64,000 nt of DNA, from positions 8,060,001 to 8,124,000 of the forward strand of contig CP136490.1 of assembly GCA_032768795.1 (NCBI GenBank). Reading direction: 5' to 3'. Under the pieces are notes generated by a model. It was given only the letters and a program-made list of their open reading frames with translations. It was not told the DNA's origin and did no database searches. Each line of letters starts with the position of its first letter. Within the stretch, counting starts at the first letter, position 1. Below, piece by piece: positions 10,601 through 19,500 of this stretch. The DNA comes from Tremella fuciformis (taxonomy: Eukaryota > Basidiomycota > Tremellomycetes > Tremellales > Tremellaceae). Position numbers and translations under genes: made by a program.

Positions 10601-12662
10601 GCTGTATCCCGGCTGACTGATAGAAGGCGCGGGCCTCCAGGCTGTCGAACTCGCCTCCGCCGTCGCTGCGGATGACCCGGACGCGATCTCCAAGTTGTCG
10701 CTCGATTTTGGCTATAAACTGCTGCAAGGCGTTGAATGCCTCGGACTTGCGACCTATCGGGACCACGCCCAGGATCTTGCTCGAGCGCTCGATAGCTACG
10801 AGCATGTTCTCACACCCGTCGACAGACGTCTCAAATGGCCCGGTAATGTCGACATCAACGCCGACACCGTCGCCGCCGCCTTTGAGCAGCGGGGCGTCAC
10901 CAGCCTTCGGCGGCCTGGTGATCTTAGTGCGGGCGCATACCTCACATGCAGCGGTAACGAATGGGTCGTCTTTATAGGCTCGCCAGGGCTCGGTGAGTAG
11001 GTCTTTCCTACCCAGCTCTTTGAGCCGCTCGACGCCTATATGACCTAGACGCTGATGTTCAGCTTCTAGCGGCGAGCGCGTGTCGACGGCAGTTGTGAGC
11101 AGAATCGTCGGTCGTGTCGTCCCGAGCCGGACGGTCCAAAGCGATCCTCTCTTCCGCAGAGCTAGCCTTTCCTGCCGTCGCTCGAGCGTCCCGCCGTCGC
11201 CCTTAAGATCGGCCCGCCAGCCCCATCGCAGCAGCCTTGACAGGGAGCAGAGGCTGATTCGAGCTGTCGGGACGTGGTAGACGTCTCGGAGCGTGAGGCG
11301 TTGCCCAGACGACAGGACAAGATCTATCTCGCCTACCTCAACAGCCTGCATTGTGGCTGTGTCGTTTGCTAGCCCAAAGACTCGAGGCTTGTCAAGCCGA
11401 CGGACACGCTTTAGGATCGACCTGTGCGGTGTCAAGTGGTCGGTAGCTCCGCTGTCAAGGACCCAGACGGGCTCGACGGCCTCTGACTCGACCTGCAGAG
11501 TGTCTGCGGTGAACAGAGCATCATTACTAGACTCTGCAGACCCGTTCTCGAACCACGGGTCATCGAGCTGGTCGGGAAAGACGATGCGATCGTCGCTGTC
11601 GTCATCGAGCTCGGCCCATTCGGTGGCGGCAACGGTGAGGCCTGCCCACGGATCCATGTCAACTTCCAGGGCTGCAGCGAGCAGTCCCGAGTCGGCTTTA
11701 GGAGGAATCGTGATCCTCTTATCGGCTGCGGCGACGTCCTGGCGATCTTGGACGCCCTTACGTTCGCCTCGGCCGCCTCTCTGCCGAGCAGGGCGTCCGC
11801 CGCGGCCCTGCAGGCCACCGCGCTGCAGCTCTGCGGCCTTCTTGCGACAATCACGCTCCCAATGGCCCTTCTTGCCACAATGACGACATTCGTCATTGGT
11901 CTTGTCTCTCTCGAACCGAGGGCGGCGGTCGACAGCCATCGCGAGCGGTTTGCCGCCTCCATTACCTTGCCGTTGAGGCGGCCTTGCCCGCCGTCGCGCG
12001 ATCTCGGTAGTGTATTTTGAGAGCACGACGGCCCAGGACTGCTTGTCCTTGGCAATGGGGGCCAATTCAGCCCTTACGATGTTGAAAGCGGGGTCCAGGA
12101 TCGTGGCGAGGAACCTCTGAGCGCGCTCGGTGTCGCTCAGGACGATCCCGACGCGCTTGCCGTCCGAAATCGCCTTGGAAAACGTCTCTACATGAGCGCT
12201 CATTTCGTCCGCAGAGGCGTCGCCTCTGAGATCGAGCGTCCACAGGCGGGCGTGCACGATCCTCTGATTCTCGAGCAGATCGGCCTCGTGCATCTTGTCG
12301 CAATACAGCCACATATCGGCTGCAGCAAGCAGGTCTTCAATGTCGAGCCGAACGGCCTCCGAAACCGTCCCCTTCAACATTGCCTGCGCCCTGCTCTCTC
12401 GGGCTTGCCACCTCTCCCAGTCCTTCTTATCCTCGCTTGTCATGGCCCCACCGATATCCGAGCCTGTCGGCATGACGGAACCAGCTCGAGTGCGGCGCTC
12501 GGTGGCTGCGACGCGCCCTGGCTCGAGATCGAGGCCCAAGGCTGCATTCCAGCAGTCTCCGAGCTGCAGAGCGACTTCTACGGCCGCCCGCCATGGGGCG
12601 TATGATGCAGGATCATGCGAGAGCTTTGGGATCGCGTCAATGTTGACTCTGGTGGCAGACAT
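7647..12662 (-). CDS. Copia gag-pol polyprotein
   Basis: A single frame of 1,671 aa from the ATG at 12662. In order: gag; a CCHC zinc knuckle (CRHCGKKGHWERDC, ~259-272); aspartic protease with DSGATDH (~405); integrase with the HHCC region (LGHIGVERL, CEVCARTK), DITGP and IRSDGGGEF, and NGAAERT; reverse transcriptase with ARLVAQGFSQ and the YVDD box (~1189); RNase H with DSDWAGCKD and TVEAEY (~1357-1395). All key residues appear present. The frame runs on for ~150 residues after RNase H with no domain I know and ends inside the 3' LTR. There is no internal stop or frameshift, so gag and pol are made as one polyprotein unless recoding is used. The upstream frame to 12731 starts with GTG and was not used. 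Confidence 0.95.
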   Translation of the reverse strand: MSATRVNIDAIPKLSHDPASYAPWRAAVEVALQLGDCWNAALGLDLEPGRVAATERRTRAGSVMPTGSDIGGAMTSEDKKDWERWQARESRAQAMLKGTVSEAVRLDIEDLLAAADMWLYCDKMHEADLLENQRIVHARLWTLDLRGDASADEMSAHVETFSKAISDGKRVGIVLSDTERAQRFLATILDPAFNIVRAELAPIAKDKQSWAVVLSKYTTEIARRRARPPQRQGNGGGKPLAMAVDRRPRFERDKTNDECRHCGKKGHWERDCRKKAAELQRGGLQGRGGRPARQRGGRGERKGVQDRQDVAAADKRITIPPKADSGLLAAALEVDMDPWAGLTVAATEWAELDDDSDDRIVFPDQLDDPWFENGSAESSNDALFTADTLQVESEAVEPVWVLDSGATDHLTPHRSILKRVRRLDKPRVFGLANDTATMQAVEVGEIDLVLSSGQRLTLRDVYHVPTARISLCSLSRLLRWGWRADLKGDGGTLERRQERLALRKRGSLWTVRLGTTRPTILLTTAVDTRSPLEAEHQRLGHIGVERLKELGRKDLLTEPWRAYKDDPFVTAACEVCARTKITRPPKAGDAPLLKGGGDGVGVDVDITGPFETSVDGCENMLVAIERSSKILGVVPIGRKSEAFNALQQFIAKIERQLGDRVRVIRSDGGGEFDSLEARAFYQSAGIQHYMTPRYTPELNGAAERTIRTIKDMTAAMLADSRLPHAYWSFAARYAAVIIMKLSVSARTGLSAWSALTGRERGLESVLRFGQRCHAQIPSQIRRKASFTQERGEACRILGQSETQSGWTVQLDATGEIAHRRDVKVLEMSKDDEAEFGHVTQSDQAELIPVGSMGGKIASHSGQDENREDLEVSGDQPESGQAQKNVAGVEISEEELTINDPAVAVSNTPEQPRVPRPSRLPVATNRSRIPVAERWTYVPVAATPLPQPVATNEAGRPIRDKRPPPKFGAIVERLHSPFAFLSANAADGPVMPVDPRNLAEAMASGDRAEWIAAMEKEISNIESKGTWREVKLPADRRAVGSRWVFKVKTDADGNVIKHKARLVAQGFSQVPGVDFEETFAPVGRLGSLRLLLAIAAADRMIVAQADVEGAYLNSPIDTEVYIRYPDGMRRRQGCDALLLLKSLYGLKQSARNWWEELGRVLRRQGFERTNGDWGLYVRQSQGRTVLVLVYVDDIVIAASSQGEIDALWTALKAEWTITVIGDVGTVLGMKVSQDKARRTIWLSQPAYVDRVLERFPEHARRRTRSTPLPQDAKIDAEDASTALTPYQELVGCLLWLAGCTRPDVMFAASYLSRALATPTRQHWDLAQGVLTYLAHTRTVGLRLGGSDGELQGWVDSDWAGCKDTRRSTTGWLMEFRGSPITWSSRRQATVSTSTVEAEYIAVAEAAKEAVWLRNLLCELGLEQRSPTPLSCDNQGSIRLAGQPTTHSRTKHIDIKHHLIRELVDTGKVSLRYVSSADQKADILTKSLPAAAHARHFEALGLGRPPAGGERALVHLAVTISDLEDVGGSEKTLNDKVSRAPNRLPHHVVKPKRRNAASQTHQLAHQQRFAACARGVRDCMHAGGARGSQRGSGLPADTKIIDFGSVLMENGRTPSHQPEGSVGLDRATLATRGLGPLSSWSEDQQAWGCPVGPWHNRQTCCGHLQPADFEGEC
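7653..7661 (-). promoter_or_regulatory. Polypurine tract of the copia element
   Basis: The minus strand reads GAGGGGGAG immediately before the 3' LTR, the expected position and composition of the plus-strand DNA primer. Confidence 0.8.
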
Positions 12663-13005
12663 CGCGATAATGGTAGGTAAAGGTGGTCTGTGCGCACGCG
12701 GGGGTGCTGATTTTGATAGATATGACGGCACGGTGTGCGTCAGCGGAACGATACCTCGCTGGGGACGACTTTCGCGATAGAGCGCCTGTTACTAGGCCCG
12801 ACGCTCTCCCTGTGTGCTTACGAGGTGTTCTCGTTCTTCCTCTAGCCTTCTCTGACGGCTAGGAACTGCTCTCGAGCGTCCGCGACGGTAGACGGCGACG
12901 GCTCGGTTTGTGGCGGTGTCTAGAGCGTCTGCGGCGGCGGCGACGGCTCGATAGACAGCCCGTATGCTCTCTGTAGTCTCGGGCTGAGACTTGGGACTTT
13001 TAATC
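12663..13005 (-). other. 5' untranslated leader of the copia element
   Basis: Between the 5' LTR and the gag start. It is rich in CGGCG/GACGG-type repeats near 12880-12950 and holds the primer-binding site at its left-LTR-proximal edge; packaging signals would be expected here but cannot be identified by eye. Confidence 0.6.
12994..13005 (-). promoter_or_regulatory. Primer-binding site, matching tRNA-Lys(UUU) anticodon arm
   Basis: The plus strand reads GGACTTTTAATC directly beside the 5' LTR. This is the sequence of a tRNA-Lys(UUU) anticodon arm (loop CTTTTAA with flanking stem bases), so the element RNA is complementary to it. It points to priming by a cleaved 5' half of tRNA-Lys ending near position 40, in the manner known for Drosophila copia with initiator-Met tRNA. 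The match is 12 bases and was judged without seeing the host tRNA gene. Confidence 0.6.
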
Positions 13006-13169
13006 TGTTACACAATGATGAGAGCTATGCATTCGTCCATCTCTGCAGTTCTCTACTTATGAGCTGTCGCTCTGCTCAAGCCATCTACATAAGGTTACTC
13101 ATTTGGCCGCAAGAGGCAATTCTGACCCTATGAGGCGTCCTCGGGGTCCTCGGGGCCTATTGTTCAACA
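13006..13169 (-). repeat. 5' LTR (right)
   Basis: Identical to the 7489-7652 copy. It carries the promoter and transcript start for the element, and its insertion brings a stop into the C2 frame at 13099. Confidence 0.95.
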
Positions 13170-13174
13170 GAGAA
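13170..13174. repeat. Target-site duplication, right copy
   Basis: GAGAA follows the right LTR end, matching 7484-7488. Confidence 0.9.
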
Positions 13175-13535
13175 GACTTGTCCCCTGAAGGCTCGAGCCC
13201 CTGGACAGCCATCGAAGCGGCATCGGTCCCGGCATATGCGTGGCCCTTGTGGGGTCCAGGTGCGAAGGTGGTATCCTGGCCTGCGGCACCGTAGATCATC
13301 GCACCTGGCATGGTCGCGTAGGGATCTTGGGACCTGTGTTGATTGAATGCGGAGCTGTTGCTGTCGGCAATTGGCACAGACGTTAAACCGTCATTGGGGG
13401 TGATGGGATTGGTGGTGGTGACCTGCCAGCTCTCTTCATCCTGTCGTGAACCCCACGTTTGATCATATTTGGTGGTCTTTCCCGGAGAGGACATGTTGAC
13501 GAGTTCGCCTAGACCACGGAGCTCGCGAGAACGGC

Positions 13536-13546
13536 CCTTATATAGC
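13536..13546 (-). promoter_or_regulatory. TATA-like box upstream of C2
   Basis: The minus strand reads GCTATATAAGG about 45 bases before the C2 ATG at 13494. Spacing is short but plausible for a fungal core promoter, which would be unaffected by the transposon. Confidence 0.35.
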
Positions 13547-14131
13547 ACAGCGTCTTCTCACCTTTTGAGACGGGTCGCCCTGACAGTCGACGCTCATCGG
13601 AGGCTTTCGTCAAAGGACCACAAATTGTCAATAACACGAAAGGTCTGGACTTCATGTCCGACATCCGGTCAAGGGAGCGCGGCGGGCAAGCCATGGCGAA
13701 TGCTTCAAAGGACACGCTTGGACACCCACTGCGCGGAGATGATGCGACGCGATCTGAATCTCAACAAGAGAAATTGTCGAATGCGTTTTCATACGCCGAC
13801 CGCATCGCCGCGCAGTGGACCTGGGATTGGACAGGACACACGGTGTCATTAAGTGGCATTGCAGACCGTAACATATGTCACACACAACAGGGCTCAATTC
13901 AGGCGGATTGACGGGCTTCGTCCCATTTATCGCTGCCTTCGCTGTCCTCATCTGTTCCAGGCGATGCGTCGACCAGCACACTCGATTCTTCCAGAGGCCT
14001 ACTGCTTTGCTCATTCTCCAGCACCTCCCAGTCTCCACCAGGAAGGCGCTCGTGCGTGTTTTCATTCTCCTGCCCGAGCGGCGTAGGGTGGCGGGAAGAC
14101 AGGTCATCTGGACCCACGACCTCCCGCCTAG
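13547..14131. other. Region between C2 and ATG16
   Basis: Promoter of C2 and 3' flank of ATG16. It contains an open minus-strand stretch (about 13899-14117) with a protein-like acidic sequence (LPGGDWEVLENEQSS) but no ATG start and no splice site that would join it in frame to ATG16 or C2. I therefore do not call it a gene. Confidence 0.3.
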
Positions 14132-14905
14132 CTAAAAATCCCCCTCTTTGCCTAAGAGGGCCTCCTTGCTGCCGGCAGGCACCTTGGCCTTTGCTTCCTC
14201 TTCAAATGCTTCGTTCATCTCGTCGGCCGTGAGATTCATCTTGTCGATCCATCTCTGTAACAGATTGGCATTATCGGCTTGTAGGGCCGTATTGCGTTGA
14301 GTCAAACCGGCTATCTCGACGTTCTGAGATATGATCTCATCGTTGAGGGTCTGCCATGTCAGAAACAGCACCAAGAAGAGGTGTCTGCCTCACCTCGAGG
14401 TCTTTCGTCCGCAACTTCCACCGCTCGTCCCACTCTCTTTCTCTCCGCACAGCCGCATCTCTCGCGTCCCTGAGCTCTCGAACCTCTTCTCGTAGCCCTC
14501 GCACTTCTTCGTCTCGATCTCGAAGTGCATCGGCCATCGAGAGCTGCTTGTTCTGGGATGCAGCCTGGGTTCGGTAGACTTGAGACAGCTCGGCCCGTAA
14601 TTGCGTGAGCTGATTGTCGAGATGGGCGACCAACGGGGACGGCGTGGACCTCGGTTTCAATACCCATTCATAGTCCAGAGCACGCACTCACCCCTCTCCG
14701 CCTCCCGTCGCTGCTCCTCCACGCAGCAATGCCTGATTTCGGACCTTGAGCTCCCTCGCTGTCCGCGCCAACCGTCTATCTGTTGCATCAGCAGATGTCA
14801 AGGGTGGCAGTGCGTGAGCAGACATTGATCCACAAGTTCCCGGTAATACTCTGCCTCGGCCTGTTGGGCTATGAGCTGAGCCCTGATGGCATTCTGCCAC
14901 TCCAT
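14132..14905 (-). CDS. ATG16: Autophagy protein Atg16
   Basis: Atg16 binds the Atg12-Atg5 conjugate and dimerises through its coiled coil, placing the complex on the growing phagophore so that Atg8 is lipidated there. The N-terminus (MEWQNAIRAQLIAQQAEAEY) is the Atg5-binding helix. Then follow a charged coiled coil (RGLREEVRELRDARDAAVRR) and the conserved Atg16 C-terminal helix (ADNANLLQRWIDKMN). The intron at 14351-14393 (GTGAGG/GGCAG, phase 0) is clear. Further introns near 14850-14800 (GTGGAT...AACAG) and 14695-14650 (GTGAGT) are probable, with less certain ends. Length of roughly 200 aa suits a fungal Atg16 without WD repeats. It is divergent from YPT7. Confidence 0.88.
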
Positions 14906-15197
14906 CGCGACTTGTCACTGTGTTCGAGGCAGCTACAAGGTGTCAATGCATCGCCCACCTGTTGCGCGACGGGGACCGGGACGGACTTGATGACGTGTTG
15001 ACAGCCACGTGGTCATTATCAGGCCTCGTCTCAGCCTCCCCCCTGATTCCCCATCAGCGTCATGACCTCCTGTTGTTGGCCACTCGTCTCATCTACTCTC
15101 ATCTTTCGACTATTCGCATTGAAGCCACCCCGCTAGCACGGCGCAGCTGGCGAATCATCTGATATCATCAGCCAAATCGACGACAGCAAGCCCCGCC
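14906..15197. promoter_or_regulatory. Bidirectional promoter of ATG16 and YPT7
   Basis: Only 292 bp separate the two divergent start codons, so both genes must share promoter space. No TATA box or specific factor site stands out. Confidence 0.6.
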
Positions 15198-16293
15198 ATG
15201 GCGTCTCGGAAGAAGGTCTTGCTTAAGGTGAGTGGAGGGCCTATGTAACCTCCCAATCGACCAGCACGTAACTTAGGGGGAAGTCAGCGATGAACGGGGC
15301 TGACCTAGCAGGTTATCATTCTTGGTGATTCAGGGTATGTGGATGGACTCCGCTGCTCATCGAGCCCTCTCATCCAATCGCGTCAAGCACTATGTCATGC
15401 TGCCGATTGGAGATGATCCCAATCCTTTGTGCCGCTCGGACTCTGACGCGTTGCAATGGCCGCAAAAGCAGACGGGGTCTGACGTTTCAGCGTCGGAAAG
15501 ACGTCTTTGATGAACCAGTATGTCAACAAGCGCTTCTCGAACCAATACAAAGCAACGATTGGTGTGTAACCTTCAGCCTTGCCGGAGCTGGCTGATTGTC
15601 AGGTGCCGATTTCTTGACACGGGAGCTAGTGGTCGATGACCGCGTGGTCACCATGCAAGTGAGTTCTTCAGACGCGCTTCCGATGACGGATCTGAGTGCG
15701 ACAGTTATGGGATACCGCGGGTCAAGAACGCTTCCAATCACTGGGTGTCGCATTCTATAGAGGGGCAGATTGCTGCGTTCTGGTCTACGATGTGAACAGC
15801 TCGAAAAGCTTCGAAGCTCTCGACGGCTGGAGGGACGAGTTCCTGGTTCAGGTTGGTATTGTGACAGCTGCACAATCGCTGCTCCAAGACAAGAGGGGGC
15901 TGATGAGAAGGCTTCCCCACACGATCCCGAGAATTTCCCCTTCGTTGTCCTAGGAAATAAGATCGATATGGAGGAGTCGAAACGAATGGCACGTCGATCT
16001 CATGTTCTGCCTCTTGTCTAGACTGACGTGTCAGGTATCGCAGAAGCGGGCGATGACTTGGTGCCAGGCAAAGAGCAACATACCTTATTTCGAAACTTCT
16101 GCCAAGGAGGCGATCAATGTTGAGCAAGCTTTCCAGACCATTGCCAAGAACGCGTTGGCGCAGGAAGCAGAGGCAGAGCTGTAGGCCGTCTCCTTTCGTG
16201 GATGGAGCGCAGCTCATCAGCAGATACACCGATTACCCTGACCCAATCAGAATCGATTCGGAGAGCTCCCAGAACTATGGCTGTAATTGCTAG
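15198..16293 (+). CDS. YPT7: Rab7-type GTPase Ypt7
   Basis: Vacuolar Rab GTPase that recruits the HOPS tether for endosome-, autophagosome- and vacuole-vacuole fusion. Eight exons: 15198-15227, 15312-15334, 15491-15561, 15603-15658, 15705-15851, 15911-15988, 16035-16180 and 16224-16293 (206 aa). G boxes are complete: GDSGVGKT, effector loop KATIGADF, WDTAGQE, NKID and SAK. The end, SSQNYGCNC, gives the CxC double geranylgeranylation site and depends on splicing the last intron; without it the frame stops at EAEL. Intron 6 starts with GC (ATG|GCACGT) and keeps the conserved KRM-VSQKRA junction. The last acceptor is a CAGCAG tandem, so Leu-Tyr or Leu-Arg-Tyr can follow Glu. Confidence 0.97.
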
Positions 16294-16543
16294 ATCTTGG
16301 ATCAGCGTTTGTCTCCCATCATGTACACTTCCCTCGTTACCTTCCGCAGGACTTCTATACCTCTTGTAATGCAGTATGTGATCGCACCCGTATGTCAAGG
16401 GGTTCATGCAGAAGAGACAGGAAAATAGACGCGCTCGACGCCGAGGTGGAAGCGTCCACCCGAAATGAAACCTCAACATTTGCTTTTGACATTTGTCGAC
16501 AGCAAGTCGAGCTCTTCTCAGACCCGCCAACCCGCAAAGAGGG

Positions 16544-19500
16544 ATGGCTACACCATTGGAGGATGATAGCGATCCCACGTTCACGCATTTCGCGCATAGA
16601 GACGAGTTTCTGAGCCTTGTATCGCGCTTCCTCGCAGTTGATCTGGACTCGGACCCATCATCGTCCGAAGATGAAGCGGAGGTCGGGCTGGTCCGCTCAA
16701 TGGGGAGCGTTGTAAGTGTCCACACCTCCCCCAAGTGCCCAGAAAACACGGAGAAGCTCACGAGAGTGCAGTTGGACTACTACCTACCTCTGCCTGGTCT
16801 CCTCGACCCTGCCTTGAACGAGATTATCCCCCCGCTGCTGGAGAGTTTGGCGGACGCTCTGACCACCCTGGCTAGCGGCCAACAGACCCATGTCAGTGTA
16901 TCAAGACTACGACGACTGGGACAGGCGATCAATTGGGTCATCAAAGTACGAGGATGGAAAGCCAGCAGTCTGTCTCTCAAAATGAGCTGTAGTTGTTAGC
17001 TAACCAGCAGTCTCCTACTTCCCGTCAGATATCCGATATCTCCACACTCTCGTTAAACTCCTCTCCCCCGCATTGGACCTACCCAGCTCGTCCACAGCTC
17101 AGTTCCTTCCTCATCATCCTCTGCTGTGCGGACAAGATGCTTGGGAGCTCCGAGCCGTCCTCTTGCTATGGCTAGCTTTGCTCCTGACGGTGCCCTTCTC
17201 CTTGAAGGCGTTATCCTCCAACGATTCATTCACCCCTATGTTGGACCTCGCGGCACGTACGAAGCTCTTCCCGACAGAGACATCTGGACTAGCAAAGCAA
17301 GTTGTGTCCTTGTCAATACCGCTTCTGGTCAAGCCGGGGAAAGAAGGAGCCTACGCCGCCTTGGTATTGGCCAGGCTGTACTCCAGGGAAGACGCCGCCG
17401 ATGGCTTGGACGGGCTCTGGGAGTACATGAAGCAGGAATTAGAAGAGGGAGACAGAGACGGAGAGGCGAACATCGTGGCATCGCTCCTCGAAATGCTCGC
17501 CTTGCTGCCCGGCATGGTCAAGCCCGGAAGGCTCGAAAGCGTCCAAGTTTTCGAAGACTGGATGTTCGAATACCTGCGCGGAACGCGGACGGCGGCGAGC
17601 AGTGGGCTCATTCGAAAGCTCGCTGTCAAAGCGCGAGGGAGATTGTGGACAACCAGGCTGAAGCTACACCCCTATAAGAATGGTACATGCTTCAACAGGA
17701 AGCGAGTGTGGCACCAGCTGATTTGCAGGTGAAGCAGACCTGCCTGATGGACTGGAGGAGGTGGTCGATGAACTCATGTCTGCTCTGAGTGACAAAGTAA
17801 CCTGCTCATATCAAGTTTTCCCCCTGCTTACTCGTAGGACACTATCGTCCGGTACTCTGCTGCTAAGTATCTGTCTCGAATAGCTGCAGCTCTCCCGGCA
17901 GACTTTGCCGACCAGATCATCCTCGCCGTCATTGACCTATTCCGCGGGACAGACGAAGAGCCTTGTATCATTACGGAGTTCGGTACAGTTCTTGATCCTG
18001 GCGCCTCAGCGGCCACTGGAACGATGGGCTTCGGTGGATTCGAGACATCTCGAGGCGAAGCACGCTGGCATGGGACATGCTTGGCGCTGGCGGAGGCTGC
18101 GCGACGAGGTCTATTGCGGGCTGAGGCTGTGGCTCAATCCGTCCAGTGGGTAGTGAAGGTAAGCTACTGATTTGCGCCATTCTCAGCCAATCGCCAGGCT
18201 CTGACTTTCGACATCCGAAAAGCCAGTCATTCCATTGGGGCAAACGTGCGCGACGCGGCCGCATATCTCTTGTGGTCACTGTCCCGAGCATGCGACTCTT
18301 CTGAATTGAGGCAACATACCGCGAACATGGCAACGAGTATGATATGTGTCGCATGCTTCGATCGCGAAGTAGGTGTAAGACGCGCTGCCAGTGCAGCTTT
18401 TCAGGAAGGCGTGGGCAGACTCGTGAGTCATATGGGGCACAGTTGGACCTGATTGACGAGAGCAGGGTCTGTATCCGGAGGGTATCGATGTCCTTGGGAA
18501 GACCGACTTCTATTCGGTCAGCGTGCGACGTATCGCGTTTACGACTGCTGCACCAGCTGTCGCTCTGTGAGCAATGAGCTCTTGGGCACACATCATGCTG
18601 ACAGCTAGTCACGCAGTTTATCGTCTCAAGATGCGGGACCATTTACATAATATCACTTTGAGGCATTGGGACTCTGCAATGCGAGCACAGGGAGCCATCG
18701 CGCTCCGGGCGCTTCTCGAGCTTGGCGAGGATTCGGATACTGTGGACTCTGTGGAAAGAGAGGTGGGTTTCACGCATGAGTCCATTTGAAGCGCCAATCT
18801 TTAGGTTCGAGAGCTTCCCGCGCTCGATGCTAGCAGCGTGCACGGTGCTCTTGTGGCTCTGAAGGGCATTTGTGGGCTATCTACACTGAAGGAATGCAGC
18901 AAAAAGTTACAAGTAGGCGATGAGATTTTGCAAGTATCGAGCTCATCGAGGAGATCGTGGTTGCCATGTCGGCCATCCGTCCAGCTGCCCTTGTATCGCC
19001 CCAAGCAACGGATATTATCCAGGCAGGATGCGAGCTTCTGACGACATGCCTCTCTGCGAGCTCGATGTTGACGCCGGAAGTCAGACAGCAGATTGACCGC
19101 TTCGCTGAAGCCGCGAAGCGGCGCAAAGAATCAGCCTGCCATGAGGCTCTGGCGGAACTTTACAACCGGCTGAGCTCCTTAGAAGACTCATCCACCCTTG
19201 TCCGCCGGTCAGTCTTACGAGGCAGAAGACAACCGTCATTGACGTGTAGATTGTTGGTCGAACTCAAATCGGTCCGCGCCTCACAACGGCAATCAGCGGC
19301 TTTATCCTTGGGCCATGTGCTGTATGAACCCGGTACGAGCTCTTTGACATCGTCCATCCAGGCCTTGCTTTTTCAGCTCGATCCTGCTGCAAAGGTTGGC
19401 CTAGGGTCGGTGTTTTGAGACACGAGCTCAATACTCAGGCCGATGTAGAGACAAGGCGATATGCCATACGCTCTTTGACAGACATCGCAAGTCAAATCTC

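Larger units (their letters stand above)
7489..13169 (-). mobile_element. Intact Ty1/copia LTR retrotransposon
   Basis: A 5,681-bp element read from right to left. It has identical 164-bp LTRs (7489-7652 and 13006-13169) with TG...CA ends, a 5-bp target duplication, a primer-binding site beside the 5' LTR, a polypurine tract beside the 3' LTR, and one uninterrupted gag-pol frame. Integrase precedes reverse transcriptase, which defines copia as opposed to gypsy. LTR identity and the open frame point to very recent insertion and possible activity. It sits inside gene C2. Confidence 0.96.
7146..13494 (-). pseudogene. Gene C2: orphan acidic protein split by a retrotransposon
   Basis: The gene lies in two blocks, 13494-13175 and 7488-7146, on either side of the copia element. 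Removing the element with one copy of its GAGAA target duplication restores a continuous 663-nt frame (220 aa) without a stop, so the hit was in an exon and the ancestral frame is otherwise intact. As it stands, the frame runs from 13494 into the LTR and stops at 13099. The N-terminal half is Ser/Gly/Pro-rich. Residues ~160-171 of the ancestral product (EEEELRQALAAS) fit the ubiquitin-interacting-motif pattern; the tail is acidic (WFEDEDEVYDWDE). It is a paralogue of C1 through the DF..SS..NPM anchor and the following helix. A short or fused product may still be made from the 5' block. Confidence 0.7.

Noticed and set aside
14920..15162. Plus-strand open frame in the ATG16/YPT7 promoter
   Set aside because: No ATG context, no coding character; overlaps the ATG16 N-terminal exon antisense.
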